NCBI RefSeq assembly: GCF_001574435.1 | Contig: NZ_LOCN01000010.1 | Span: 1-40,742, forward strand | Length of the DNA stretch: 40,742 bases | DNA from: Moritella sp. JT01 | Lineage (GTDB): Bacteria > Pseudomonadota > Gammaproteobacteria > Enterobacterales > Moritellaceae | Reading direction: 5' to 3' | Part shown: positions 1 through 6,960 of the stretch, in pieces | Numbering within the stretch: the stretch's first letter is position 1 | Layout: each line of letters starts with the position of its first letter | Made by a program: the position numbers and the translations under genes | The notes under the pieces: generated by a model | What the model saw: only the letters and a program-made list of their open reading frames with translations | Told to the model about the DNA's origin: nothing | Databases searched by the model: none

Positions 1-80
1 ATAGTGCAAAATCATCTTTGGTAAATATCTATTGTTAGACGCTAAAAACAGTGTTTTTTCAATCGTATTTTGAGCGAATA

Positions 81-107
81 GCTTTTGGTGCTTTTGGTGC
101 TTTTGGT
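81..107. repeat. Three tandem 9-bp repeats (GCTTTTGGT)
   Basis: Three perfect head-to-tail copies of GCTTTTGGT end two bases before the dif-like site at 109-136. The copies are identical, so the array may be young or prone to slippage. It could be an accessory region for site-specific recombination, but nothing in the sequence proves a role. Confidence 0.8.
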
Positions 108-108
108 G

Positions 109-136
109 TGTGCGCATTGTCACCTTTATGTTCAAT
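109..136 (+). other. dif-like XerC/XerD site (site A)
   Basis: The left arm TGTGCGCATTG agrees with the Vibrio dif XerC arm at 9 of 11 bases. The 6-bp centre is TCACCT. The right arm TTATGTTCAAT agrees with the XerD arm TTATGTTAAAT at 10 of 11. A related site with a nearly identical centre (TCACTT) lies at 6201-6228 in the same orientation, and the AGGCCG sequence following both sites is the same. XerCD recombination between the two would excise the 492-5928 operon as a circle. The function is inferred. Confidence 0.5.
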
Positions 137-374
137 AGGCCGATTATTGACGATTTAACCTCAAGATTATTACGTAACATCTAGCGACAAAACTCGTAGT
201 GATTTTTCGACTATTCCCTCGAACAGGGTAAAACACATTCACCTATCTCCACTGAGCATCAAATACATGCCTACTTAATGATTTTAGGAGGAGAGAAATA
301 TTCCATTTCAACTCAAGGGAAAGTGCCAGTGTGCTACCAAGGTGTTGAGAGTATGTATCTGTAATGCCACACAC

Positions 375-416
375 TGGTACTACCTAGTTGGTACCACTTA
401 ATTGGTACTAAGTGGT
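375..416 (+). promoter_or_regulatory. Three 14-bp direct repeats with an internal palindrome, upstream of the peptide operon
   Basis: TGGTAC recurs at 375, 389 and 403, an exact 14-bp period. The second and third units also form an inverted repeat, ACCACTTA at 393-400 and TAAGTGGT at 409-416, separated by 8 bp. The block ends about 75 bp before the first start codon of the operon, so it is a likely operator or activator site. No Fur-box-like sequence was seen here, so this operon seems to be controlled differently from the siderophore genes. Confidence 0.5.
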
Positions 417-491
417 TGCTGTCATGTAATCAAAGTGTTACGTTAATGTTGCTCAAGTGGGCTTAATTAAAATTAAAAAAGGAATTTCATT

Positions 492-605
492 ATGGATTGG
501 ATTGTAAATCTAACGAAAGCAAAGAAAGAAGAAGCTAAAAACGAGTCCTCACCTAAAGTTCAATCGGATCGTTGTTTTGTTCAAACAATGGGTGTAAGCC
601 CGTAG
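492..605 (+). CDS. 37-residue peptide, candidate RiPP precursor
   Basis: This short ORF has a good ribosome binding site (AAAGGA, ending 8 nt before the ATG) and is the first gene of the forward operon. The N-terminal two thirds are charged and Lys/Glu/Ser-rich with no cysteine, like a leader peptide. The C-terminal end, DRCFVQTMGVSP, holds the only Cys plus Phe, Thr and Met, like a core. It lies 83 bp before a radical SAM gene and has a weak stem after it (631-658). Small precursor, then modifying enzymes, then exporter is the usual RiPP order. I do not recognise the peptide. It could instead be a regulatory leader ORF or a chance ORF, but the binding site and position favour a real gene. 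Confidence 0.55.
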   Translation: MDWIVNLTKAKKEEAKNESSPKVQSDRCFVQTMGVSP

Positions 606-630
606 AAAACTTATATAAACACATAACATT

Positions 631-658
631 AAAGGCTGAACAAGAGAATTTGGCCTTT
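631..658 (+). promoter_or_regulatory. Weak stem-loop between peptide and radical SAM gene
   Basis: AAAGGC at 631-636 pairs with GCCTTT at 653-658 across a 16-nt loop and is followed by a short pyrimidine run. A partial terminator or RNA processing site here would give more transcript of the small peptide than of the enzymes, as is often seen for RiPP precursors. The stem is short, so this is tentative. Confidence 0.25.
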
Positions 659-688
659 CTTCAATCCCTTACAGTTCGGAGCTAAAGG

Positions 689-2266
689 ATGAAATTAGCA
701 CTTATCCGCCCACCACAACAATCAAACTACAACGATCTAGATCTTAGAGAAGATAATTTAATCAGTTATTTTTGGGGATACTCTGAAGCAGTAGGTCTTG
801 ATCTTGATTTTAACATTTACGACTTTGTTTTAGATAAAACAAATACTCTAGAAAAAATTATGGAGCACGACTACGACCAATTTATCCTTTTTGTAAGAGA
901 AACTGGCTCATGTCCACATTATGCTGTTCGCATTACACAACATCTCATTGAACACGGAAAACAGGTTATTCTTTATGGTCACGTAGCTAGATTTCTTCGC
1001 TTGAAAGTCTCAGATTTAGACAATGTTACACTGATTGAGCACGATGAAAAGAAGCTATGCTCTCACCTTTATCCGTCTCTAAAAGTAAATGAAAATATTT
1101 CCTTTGAATCAGGGTTCACAGTCAAACCATATTTTCACTTATGCAATATCTCTGAGAAAAGACTCCCTCTTTTTAAAGCTTCACTAGAATCTACCCGAGG
1201 GTGTGAGTTTAAGTGTAAGTTCTGCTATATAAACCACGGTGATAACCATGCAGAACGATGGGTAACGAGAGATATTTCAGTCCTTTTATCTGATATCGAT
1301 GTCTACTACAAGAGTGGCATTCGAAACTTTGTCTTCATGGACTCCGAGTTCATTGGTCGCTCAAAACAAAGACAGGTAGACTTACTCTATTTTAGCCAAG
1401 AAGTTAAACTGCAATTCTCTGATATTAACTTCATGATATACGCAAGAGCAGACACGATCGCAAAGTTTAACTCATTAGAAGAGTTAAAAGAGGCTGGTTT
1501 GGTGAATGTATTTGTTGGTGTTGAGTCATTCTATGAACGCGACCTGATCGCGATGAATAAAGGTGTAAGAAGCGAAAGATTGATTCAATCAATCAAAAAG
1601 CTAATCGACATGAAAGTATTTATGACTTTAAGTTTCATCACTTTCAACCGTGAAACAACAATCAAGTCCCTAGGCGAAAACTTAAAAGTACTGAAAGAGT
1701 TATATTCTCTTCCTGATAGCAAGTTCCTTGGAATGCCAAATTTTATCTTCAACTTTGAGTCTTCATGGGATGGCAATGGGAAGAACAAGTTAAGCAATAA
1801 GACGTATATTAAATGGCTACTGTATTTTAAAGAACAGCCGGGATACTCAAATGCTGTCTTTGATACAAAACTAGAACCTATAATGGAAATCTGTCGAATT
1901 TTACACTACGAGATAACAAAAAAAATAGCAGAGCTAAATTATTTCATCGAGATAGAACCACAAGTATTATTCTGGTTCGACTCAATAGGTTTGTTTGCTA
2001 TCGGAGTTATGGAGACATTCCTAGATCATTTTAAAAATGGCTCACTTTCTCTTGAAAGTATTTTGGACAATACAAAAGAGTTCTATGAGCTCATGAGGTT
2101 TTATAATGATCAGACCTTACCTAAAGATCTAAGAACGTTACTGACTCTTGATGAAACCCTTACATCACAGCAACAAGAAGACGTTCAGTATTTAGATCAC
2201 GGTTGGGACCACGCAATCCCTAATACAAAAGCATCATTAAACCTTTTTGTGGAGGCTGCTATATGA
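689..2266 (+). CDS. B12-binding-type radical SAM protein
   Basis: The protein has the radical SAM cluster motif CxxxCxxC at C172, C176 and C179, in the context RGCEFKCKFCY, so it should bind a 4Fe-4S cluster and cleave SAM to a 5'-deoxyadenosyl radical. Residues 1-115 have the alternating strand/helix pattern of the cobalamin-binding domain found before many radical SAM cores. Members of that class methylate or rearrange unactivated carbons. The residues after about 400 match no domain I can name. GGAG at 678-681 is a suitable ribosome binding site. Its stop overlaps the next start (ATGA). The substrate is unknown; the 37-residue peptide just upstream is the first candidate. Confidence is high for the superfamily and low for the reaction. 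Confidence 0.85.
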   Translation: MKLALIRPPQQSNYNDLDLREDNLISYFWGYSEAVGLDLDFNIYDFVLDKTNTLEKIMEHDYDQFILFVRETGSCPHYAVRITQHLIEHGKQVILYGHVARFLRLKVSDLDNVTLIEHDEKKLCSHLYPSLKVNENISFESGFTVKPYFHLCNISEKRLPLFKASLESTRGCEFKCKFCYINHGDNHAERWVTRDISVLLSDIDVYYKSGIRNFVFMDSEFIGRSKQRQVDLLYFSQEVKLQFSDINFMIYARADTIAKFNSLEELKEAGLVNVFVGVESFYERDLIAMNKGVRSERLIQSIKKLIDMKVFMTLSFITFNRETTIKSLGENLKVLKELYSLPDSKFLGMPNFIFNFESSWDGNGKNKLSNKTYIKWLLYFKEQPGYSNAVFDTKLEPIMEICRILHYEITKKIAELNYFIEIEPQVLFWFDSIGLFAIGVMETFLDHFKNGSLSLESILDNTKEFYELMRFYNDQTLPKDLRTLLTLDETLTSQQQEDVQYLDHGWDHAIPNTKASLNLFVEAAI

Positions 2267-2880
2267 ATATAGCTATTTTTGGAGGTAGTAAAGGTCTAGG
2301 ATCTGCTCTTGCAGAGCAAACAAGTCAAAAAGGATGGGCGGTGTCCGTGTTTGCTAGGTCTAATAATACGAAAGAAAAAATCGAAAACTATAATTGCGAT
2401 GTACTTTCAATAGAAAGCATTAACGCTGCACTTGTAAACTCTAATAAAGTCTTCGATATCGTAGTTTACTGCCCTTCGTTATGGGGAGAGTCAGGTAGTT
2501 TGAATAGAAGTGAATTAGAAAGCTTTTTACAGACTGGACCTTTCGGCTACCAGAACGTTTGTGAAGCACTCTTTAACTTAAATAGCATTTCAGAGTATGG
2601 GGTTATTATCAATATTAGCTCTACAGCCGCAAATAATTCGGGGTCAATAGTAAACCCTTGCTACTCAATCAGTAAGAGAATACAAGATGAAATAACCTCT
2701 GTCTATCAAGCTCTAGCCAAGGAGACCACAGTTAAATTTACAACAATCCAGTTAGGGACTTTAGGTGAAGAGGTGTATATACCTACATTGGATGTGGTGT
2801 CGTACATCGAGTGGCTAAGCCAACTAAGTACCAATAGTTTCCCAACATCACTAACGTTAAACTCAAGGAATGAGTTGTGA
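2263..2880 (+). CDS. Short-chain dehydrogenase/reductase
   Basis: The N-terminus IAIFGGSKGLG (glycines 7, 8, 11 and 13) is the Rossmann nucleotide-binding motif of classical SDRs. The catalytic set is present: Ser119 or Ser120 in NISS, Tyr134 and Lys138 in YSISK. At 205 residues it is about 40-50 shorter than a usual SDR, mostly at the C-terminal substrate-binding end. It is likely to oxidise or reduce an alcohol/carbonyl in the product, using NAD(P)H. The start overlaps the stop of the radical SAM gene and the stop overlaps the GTG of the methyltransferase, so the three should be translated together. The substrate is not known. Confidence 0.8.
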   Translation: MNIAIFGGSKGLGSALAEQTSQKGWAVSVFARSNNTKEKIENYNCDVLSIESINAALVNSNKVFDIVVYCPSLWGESGSLNRSELESFLQTGPFGYQNVCEALFNLNSISEYGVIINISSTAANNSGSIVNPCYSISKRIQDEITSVYQALAKETTVKFTTIQLGTLGEEVYIPTLDVVSYIEWLSQLSTNSFPTSLTLNSRNEL

Positions 2881-3629
2881 CAGATATAAACAACCTTTAC
2901 ATGAAAAATCCCGAGATATATGACGCATTCTCGAATGACCGAGATTTTTTGAAACAAAGTCAATCACTCCTTCTGTTTGCAAACCTTGAAAACAGTAACA
3001 TCAGTATTATTGAACTATTCGCAGGTCCAGCTAGACATTCAGCAGCTTTTCGAAAATTGGGGTATAACACTTATTCATTAGATTCATCAGAGAGCATGAA
3101 GGAATACGCGGTGAAAAAAGGTTTCCAAGATAAGGAACGTTATATTGTAGGACACTTGCCATCCTCCGAAATTTTCAAAGAGAAGAATAGGCAACTATCT
3201 GTTTTTACTATTCTGAGATTCTCTATCGGCTATTTAAACAAAATGGATGTGCGAAAGGTGATATCTTGGTGCAAAGGGCATGCAAGCAAGGGCGCTATTC
3301 TAGTTATTGAACTCCATAAACCAAGCATTATCTCTGCCGCCATGAATGAATTGTCAATTTGTCAAAGAGAGTTTGAGACTGAAATTGGTAGTGTTAAGTG
3401 CAGGTGGCCAAGCCGCTCACCTACATGGAGTGATACCAACTGGGAGGTGTCAATGCCAGTAGAGATTGAAGTTGAAAGTAAGCAATACGAATACACTTCA
3501 ACAGAAACTATTCATTCTTTCAAAGATATTAGCGACTTAGCTAATTCATGTAATTGTCACACAGAGTTAGTCACAAAATCGATAGCAGGGTTCAATTCTG
3601 ACTCATTACTCGCCGTCGTGTATCTATAG
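2877..3629 (+). CDS. SAM-dependent methyltransferase (class I fold)
   Basis: The start is a GTG overlapping the previous stop. Residues 42-52 (IIELFAGPARH) correspond to methyltransferase motif I, which binds SAM, followed by an acidic residue in SLDSSESM that would hold the ribose. The strand around ILVIELHKP (about residues 141-149) fits the later core strands. The remaining C-terminal strands (YEYTSTETIHSF) resemble small-molecule methyltransferases with a beta-rich lid. It probably adds an O-, N- or C-methyl group to the operon product. Length (250 residues) is normal for the family. Coupling through overlapping starts suggests a fixed ratio with the SDR and radical SAM protein. Confidence 0.75.
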   Translation: MTDINNLYMKNPEIYDAFSNDRDFLKQSQSLLLFANLENSNISIIELFAGPARHSAAFRKLGYNTYSLDSSESMKEYAVKKGFQDKERYIVGHLPSSEIFKEKNRQLSVFTILRFSIGYLNKMDVRKVISWCKGHASKGAILVIELHKPSIISAAMNELSICQREFETEIGSVKCRWPSRSPTWSDTNWEVSMPVEIEVESKQYEYTSTETIHSFKDISDLANSCNCHTELVTKSIAGFNSDSLLAVVYL

Positions 3630-3638
3630 GAGAATACA

Positions 3639-4703
3639 ATGCTAAATTATAAAGATAGAGTTTCACCAGAATCTGTATTCATTATTTTCTATGATGAAGT
3701 AGAACCATCATCAACTATTGCTCAAGCCAAAGCTGTATGTAGTATGTACGGCCTAAAGTTTTGTGCCCCTAAGTCTCTAGATGAGATGCTAACGATTATT
3801 AAAACTAGTTCATTTAGTATCACACACTCTATTTTACGACTCAAAGATAGCTTCACACTAGATGTACTAGAAACACTGAGAAACACGAGAGGCTCGGGCT
3901 ACACTTCTAGTTCAATTGCATTTTCTTATCGTAGCACTAATGAAGCTCTTAAGTTTGAAAATGAGATTAATATTCAAAAAGGAAAAGCGGGTAATTTAGA
4001 GTGTATAAACATTATGCGCCCAGATGAATTTAGAAAAGATCAATATGTAGTATCAGAGTTAAAGCTTCTGGATAATATTGTCTGCGATACAATCCGTTTA
4101 AAATATAATACGAAATGCCTTTCTAATGAGTCCCTTTCCAGAATTTTACCTGAAAGTGTGAAAGATTATTTTGTTTCATGCTCTCATATCTACGGAGATC
4201 TGCATATGTACCACCGTTCTGATACTGACGGTTACTTTGCGATGCGTCACAATGGGAGTCTGTACATCACAGCTACAAAATCACCAAAAGGCCGCGGGCT
4301 TGATCTTGATCGAATAACTTGCTTAGAAGGGTATGACCGCCAAACCAACACTATTAGTTATCGCGGAGCATATCTCCCATCATCAGACGCAGTAGAAGCA
4401 TTTGTAGTATTCGATACCATCAAAAATATCCATCAGATAATACATACTCATGACAGCAAACGATTTACTCGTAATAAACAAGCAGAGAAATTCCCACGAA
4501 TAGGTTCTCTACCATATGGTGAACCTGAACTAGGTGATAAGATCGCTCGTTTATACCAGAGTACTCAGTCACCATTGATTATAATGGAAGAGCATGGAGA
4601 GGTTTTCTTTGGAACTCATGACAATTCTGCAATAAATAATATTACTTCTGCAATATCTCAGTTCTGTAACCACAAAGAGAATGATACACTGGATGTTGCA
4701 TAA
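3639..4703 (+). CDS. Two-part protein: unknown N-terminal domain and class II aldolase-like domain
   Basis: Residues about 150-350 look like a class II aldolase/adducin domain. Likely metal ligands are His269 and His271 (IHTHD) and His319 (EEHGEVFFG), and the pattern ITATKSPKG is typical of the substrate-side strand. These enzymes use a divalent metal for aldol cleavage, epimerisation, dehydration or decarboxylation. The first 130-140 residues (starting VFIIFYDEVEPSS) form an alpha/beta unit that I cannot assign. At 354 residues it is clearly longer than single-domain members (about 210-260). It begins 9 nt after the methyltransferase stop, with a GGAGA ribosome binding site at 3629-3633. Its 3' end overlaps the transporter start by 23 nt. 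Confidence 0.65.
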   Translation: MLNYKDRVSPESVFIIFYDEVEPSSTIAQAKAVCSMYGLKFCAPKSLDEMLTIIKTSSFSITHSILRLKDSFTLDVLETLRNTRGSGYTSSSIAFSYRSTNEALKFENEINIQKGKAGNLECINIMRPDEFRKDQYVVSELKLLDNIVCDTIRLKYNTKCLSNESLSRILPESVKDYFVSCSHIYGDLHMYHRSDTDGYFAMRHNGSLYITATKSPKGRGLDLDRITCLEGYDRQTNTISYRGAYLPSSDAVEAFVVFDTIKNIHQIIHTHDSKRFTRNKQAEKFPRIGSLPYGEPELGDKIARLYQSTQSPLIIMEEHGEVFFGTHDNSAINNITSAISQFCNHKENDTLDVA

Positions 4704-5928
4704 ACTAGACAATTCTCATGTTTACATTATTGTAAGCTGCGGCTACTGGTTTGTAGCCGCATTAACGTTCCCTATCTTAACTCTACACCTTTTAGAACAA
4801 GGAATATCGATAAAAGAAGTTGGACTAGTATCTTCTTTTTCGGCAATTGTATACTTATTACTTGACGTGCCAATAGGTGCAATATCTGATCGCATTTCAA
4901 AACGATTTATTTTCACTATTTCAACACTTTTTCATGCTTTAGGGTACGTTATCTGGTCAGTAGGATCGGGAGTGCAGATGGCCATTATTGCTTATTCTAT
5001 TTGGGGAGCTGGTCGAGCATTTTATTCAGGTTCACTTGAAGCATGGTATGTCAATACAATTACTTCTGATAACCGTATATCAATTATGAATAAGACATTC
5101 AATCACTCATCTATAGGCATATCATTAGCGATTGCTTTAGGTGTGTTTTTAACAGGTTACTTATCCTATAGTGCACAAACTAAAATATTCAATAGCTCAA
5201 TGATTCTCAATGCAGCCGCAGTTGGTATGATTATATTAGGTATATTTTCTTTTAGCGCAATGAAAGAAGATATTGGACCTGAAAATATTCAAGGTTGTAA
5301 CGAGCAACAAAGTAGTAAAATTCCTTTCAGTAAGCAATTTTATAACGCTCTCGAAGTATTAGGTAATATGAATTTTTCTAGATACCTATGCTTATCATTT
5401 GCCTATGGCCTTTGCTTTGGATTTTTTGAAGTATTTTGGATGCCTTTGGGTATTGACCTAAGCATGACTGAATTTCAGAATACGATCGCTTACGCCAGCT
5501 CTTATCTAGCAAGTGCTATCGTATTAATACTACTTCTACGCGTTTCGACTAAGTCTAACTATGAACTCTGGATTCCTATAGTAAGGATAGCCTTTTCGGC
5601 ATCATTTTTCCTACTGTCTTTTACAACTTCATACATCGGTTTTATTATTGCTATGGTGCTAATTTATGTTCTAAGCTTTATTGAGGCACCAATGATACAA
5701 ACTGGGTTAAATAATGCAATTGAAGATGATTCAAGATCATTAATGCTTTCGTGTGATTCTATGGTTAAGCAGGGGGTTGGAATAATCAGCGGTCTCGCTG
5801 GGGCATGGGTATACCAAAATGAAGGAGCTCAAGCTATTTTGATTTTTATATCAGTGATCACAGCATTATCTGTGCTTCCATACTTATATGCACATAAGGT
5901 GATTAAGAAAAAGAGGATACACTCTTAA
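4681..5928 (+). CDS. MFS exporter
   Basis: This 415-residue protein has about twelve hydrophobic membrane segments. The loop between segments 2 and 3 carries the MFS signature-like stretch DVPIGAISDRISKR. The family moves small molecules with the proton gradient, in the inner membrane. As the last gene of the operon it probably exports the product or gives self-protection. Two in-frame ATGs, 4681 and 4693, are possible starts; the first overlaps the aldolase gene by 23 nt. No solute-binding protein or receptor lies in the operon, which favours export over uptake. Confidence 0.8.
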   Translation: MIHWMLHKLDNSHVYIIVSCGYWFVAALTFPILTLHLLEQGISIKEVGLVSSFSAIVYLLLDVPIGAISDRISKRFIFTISTLFHALGYVIWSVGSGVQMAIIAYSIWGAGRAFYSGSLEAWYVNTITSDNRISIMNKTFNHSSIGISLAIALGVFLTGYLSYSAQTKIFNSSMILNAAAVGMIILGIFSFSAMKEDIGPENIQGCNEQQSSKIPFSKQFYNALEVLGNMNFSRYLCLSFAYGLCFGFFEVFWMPLGIDLSMTEFQNTIAYASSYLASAIVLILLLRVSTKSNYELWIPIVRIAFSASFFLLSFTTSYIGFIIAMVLIYVLSFIEAPMIQTGLNNAIEDDSRSLMLSCDSMVKQGVGIISGLAGAWVYQNEGAQAILIFISVITALSVLPYLYAHKVIKKKRIHS

Positions 5929-6002
5929 CCTAATACATAAATACTGAAGTGTAGTGATATAGATAATTTGGCCATAAGCTAAAAAGAAAACCACTCTCTG
6001 TC

Positions 6003-6030
6003 ACTGCGCATAACGCATGTTATGTCAGTT
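6003..6030 (+). other. dif-like XerC/XerD site (site C)
   Basis: The arms are ACTGCGCATAA (9 of 11 to the E. coli XerC arm) and TTATGTCAGTT (8 of 11 to the XerD arm), with centre CGCATG. The first 23 bases are identical to a site on the opposite strand at 10978-11005. It lies 75 bp after the MFS gene and begins the first long dif-associated repeat. Confidence 0.5.
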
Positions 6031-6045
6031 CGATAACAAGATGAT

Positions 6046-6173
6046 GGTTCGCTACGTGAAATCTAGCGAACTAACACCCACCAATAATTATTCCAGGCGC
6101 GTACTTGACGGCCATCAAACATCCCAATGAGATATTCCGTTGTCATAAGATTAAGTATTACCTAGTAATACTT
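6046..6173 (+). repeat. Long diverged repeat, copy 1
   Basis: It starts with an inverted repeat (GTTCGCTA at 6048-6055 and TAGCGAAC at 6065-6072), continues through ATCAAACATCC and ATGAGATATTCC, and ends with the palindrome AAGTATTAC-CTA-GTAATACTT at 6153-6173. The same elements recur in the same order at 9859-9982, and on the other strand in cyclically shifted order at 10934-11120. It looks like a family of recombination-associated sequences specific to this plasmid. Confidence 0.7.
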
Positions 6174-6200
6174 ATTGCCATTACTTAACCCGATCATCGT

Positions 6201-6228
6201 TATGCGCGTTATCACTTCTATGTTCAAT
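6201..6228 (+). other. dif-like XerC/XerD site (site B)
   Basis: Arms TATGCGCGTTA and CTATGTTCAAT flank the centre TCACTT. It agrees with site A (109-136) at 23 of 28 positions and shares the following AGGCCG, but fits the dif consensus less well (8 and 9 of 11). As a direct repeat of site A it would be the right boundary of a module carrying the 492-5928 operon. A 66-codon ORF running across this site (6175-6375) is probably not a gene. Confidence 0.45.
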
Positions 6229-6361
6229 AGGCCGCTCAGGGACGATTTTAGTCTTAGATCTAAAAAGCCTCCACTTAAGAGGCTAAATGTATTACTCCAC
6301 TACACTATAAATACGTACATACGAATAAGGATTAATTTAGTGCGCACTACCTTGCATGACT

Positions 6362-6481
6362 TTAACCTTCCTTAAGCACCCAGGCCAGAAAAAAGAATAA
6401 AAGCACAAAAAGAATTGGATAGAACCTATTGTTCGGTGATTCAATCCAAACTTGAAACATACCCAAAAAATCAATATTCAT
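6362..6481 (-). CDS. 39-residue single-pass membrane peptide
   Basis: On the minus strand a GGAG ribosome binding site (6489-6492) lies 7 nt before an ATG that opens 39 codons. The product has a short polar N-terminus (MNIDFLGMFQVW), then one strongly hydrophobic stretch (YPILFVLLFFFLAWVL) ending in charged KEG. This is the form of a small inner-membrane protein or a type I toxin-like peptide. The 20-bp perfect inverted repeat at 6516-6572 lies just upstream. Function is unknown; plasmid stability is one possibility given the neighbours. Confidence 0.45.
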   Translation of the reverse strand: MNIDFLGMFQVWIESPNNRFYPILFVLLFFFLAWVLKEG

Positions 6482-6515
6482 AAAAATCTCCATAAGTGAA
6501 TTGTTTAGCCATTTT

Positions 6516-6572
6516 GACTTAAGCGATAAAATAAAGATCTCTAAATAATATTTTTATTTTATCGCTTAAGTC
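6516..6572. repeat. Perfect 20-bp inverted repeat, 17-nt loop
   Basis: The arm at 6516-6535 begins GACTTAAGCGATAAAA and is exactly complementary to 6553-6572. It lies 24 bp upstream of the GGAG site of the 39-residue membrane peptide. Such a long AT-rich stem could be a single-strand replication or transfer signal, a phage-type operator, or a transcription block. Confidence 0.85.
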
Positions 6573-6618
6573 AGCAGTGCTGCCGCTGGATTTCGTTTAT
6601 CTAATGGATGGGTTAAAT

Positions 6619-6643
6619 GTTGGTTTCACAGCGTGAAACCAAC
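6619..6643. repeat. Perfect 11-bp inverted repeat
   Basis: GTTGGTTTCAC at 6619-6629 and GTGAAACCAAC at 6633-6643 are separated by AGC. This is a compact hairpin or a dimer-binding operator; no T-run follows on either strand. Confidence 0.8.
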
Positions 6644-6707
6644 GGAAATAACTAACCACTATTTTTCTGAACTTATTAAACAGGAAAGCATGTGACTATT
6701 GAACTTG

Positions 6708-6740
6708 CTTCATTCTTATATTGAAGTTCTAAGAATGAAG
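6708..6740. repeat. Perfect 11-bp inverted repeat
   Basis: CTTCATTCTTA at 6708-6718 pairs with TAAGAATGAAG at 6730-6740 across 11 nt. It is the third long hairpin in about 230 bp of non-coding DNA ahead of the HTH gene. Just after it, 6781-6795 carries a fragment of the long repeat (ATCTAGCGAACTAAC). Confidence 0.8.
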
Positions 6741-6850
6741 ATTAAACATTTGACGATAGTAAGATAAGAGGTAATGTTAAATCTAGCGAACTAACGCCAA
6801 TAATCACTCCTGATATGTATCGTACTGCTGGGTAGTATTTCCGTTATCGT

Positions 6851-6951
6851 ACTAAACATAAAATGCACTATACGCAATTGCTCACTATCAGAAAAAGGCT
6901 CTGATAATTCCCAACTGTCCGCTTCGCCGTATAATGTATTTTATGTTTAAT
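6851..6951. other. Inverted pair of dif-like sites with inner hairpin (attP-like fold)
   Basis: On the minus strand, 6878-6851 reads ATTGCGTATAG, TGCATT, TTATGTTTAGT. On the plus strand, 6924-6951 reads TCGCCGTATAA, TGTATT, TTATGTTTAAT. The right arms match the XerD arm well (9 and 10 of 11); the left arms match poorly. Between them TATCAGA (6886-6892) pairs with TCTGATA (6900-6906). Single-stranded DNA from here would fold into one long branched stem, as the CTX phage attP does from two inverted dif-like sequences. The resemblance is structural and function is inferred. Confidence 0.4.
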
Positions 6952-6960
6952 AGAATGGTT

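Noticed and set aside
203-364. Open frame across 203-364 with an ATG at 278
   Set aside because: The ATG has no ribosome binding site before it (the purine-rich stretch is inside the frame), and the translation matches nothing I know. It may be a remnant, but I cannot support a gene.
6175-6375. 66-codon forward ORF after the operon
   Set aside because: No ribosome binding site, runs across a dif-like site, unusual composition rich in Arg, Ile and Leu; likely chance.
6754-6781. Possible further dif-like site ending in AATGTTAAAT
   Set aside because: The right arm matches the XerD arm at 10 of 11, but the left side shows no similarity to a XerC arm.
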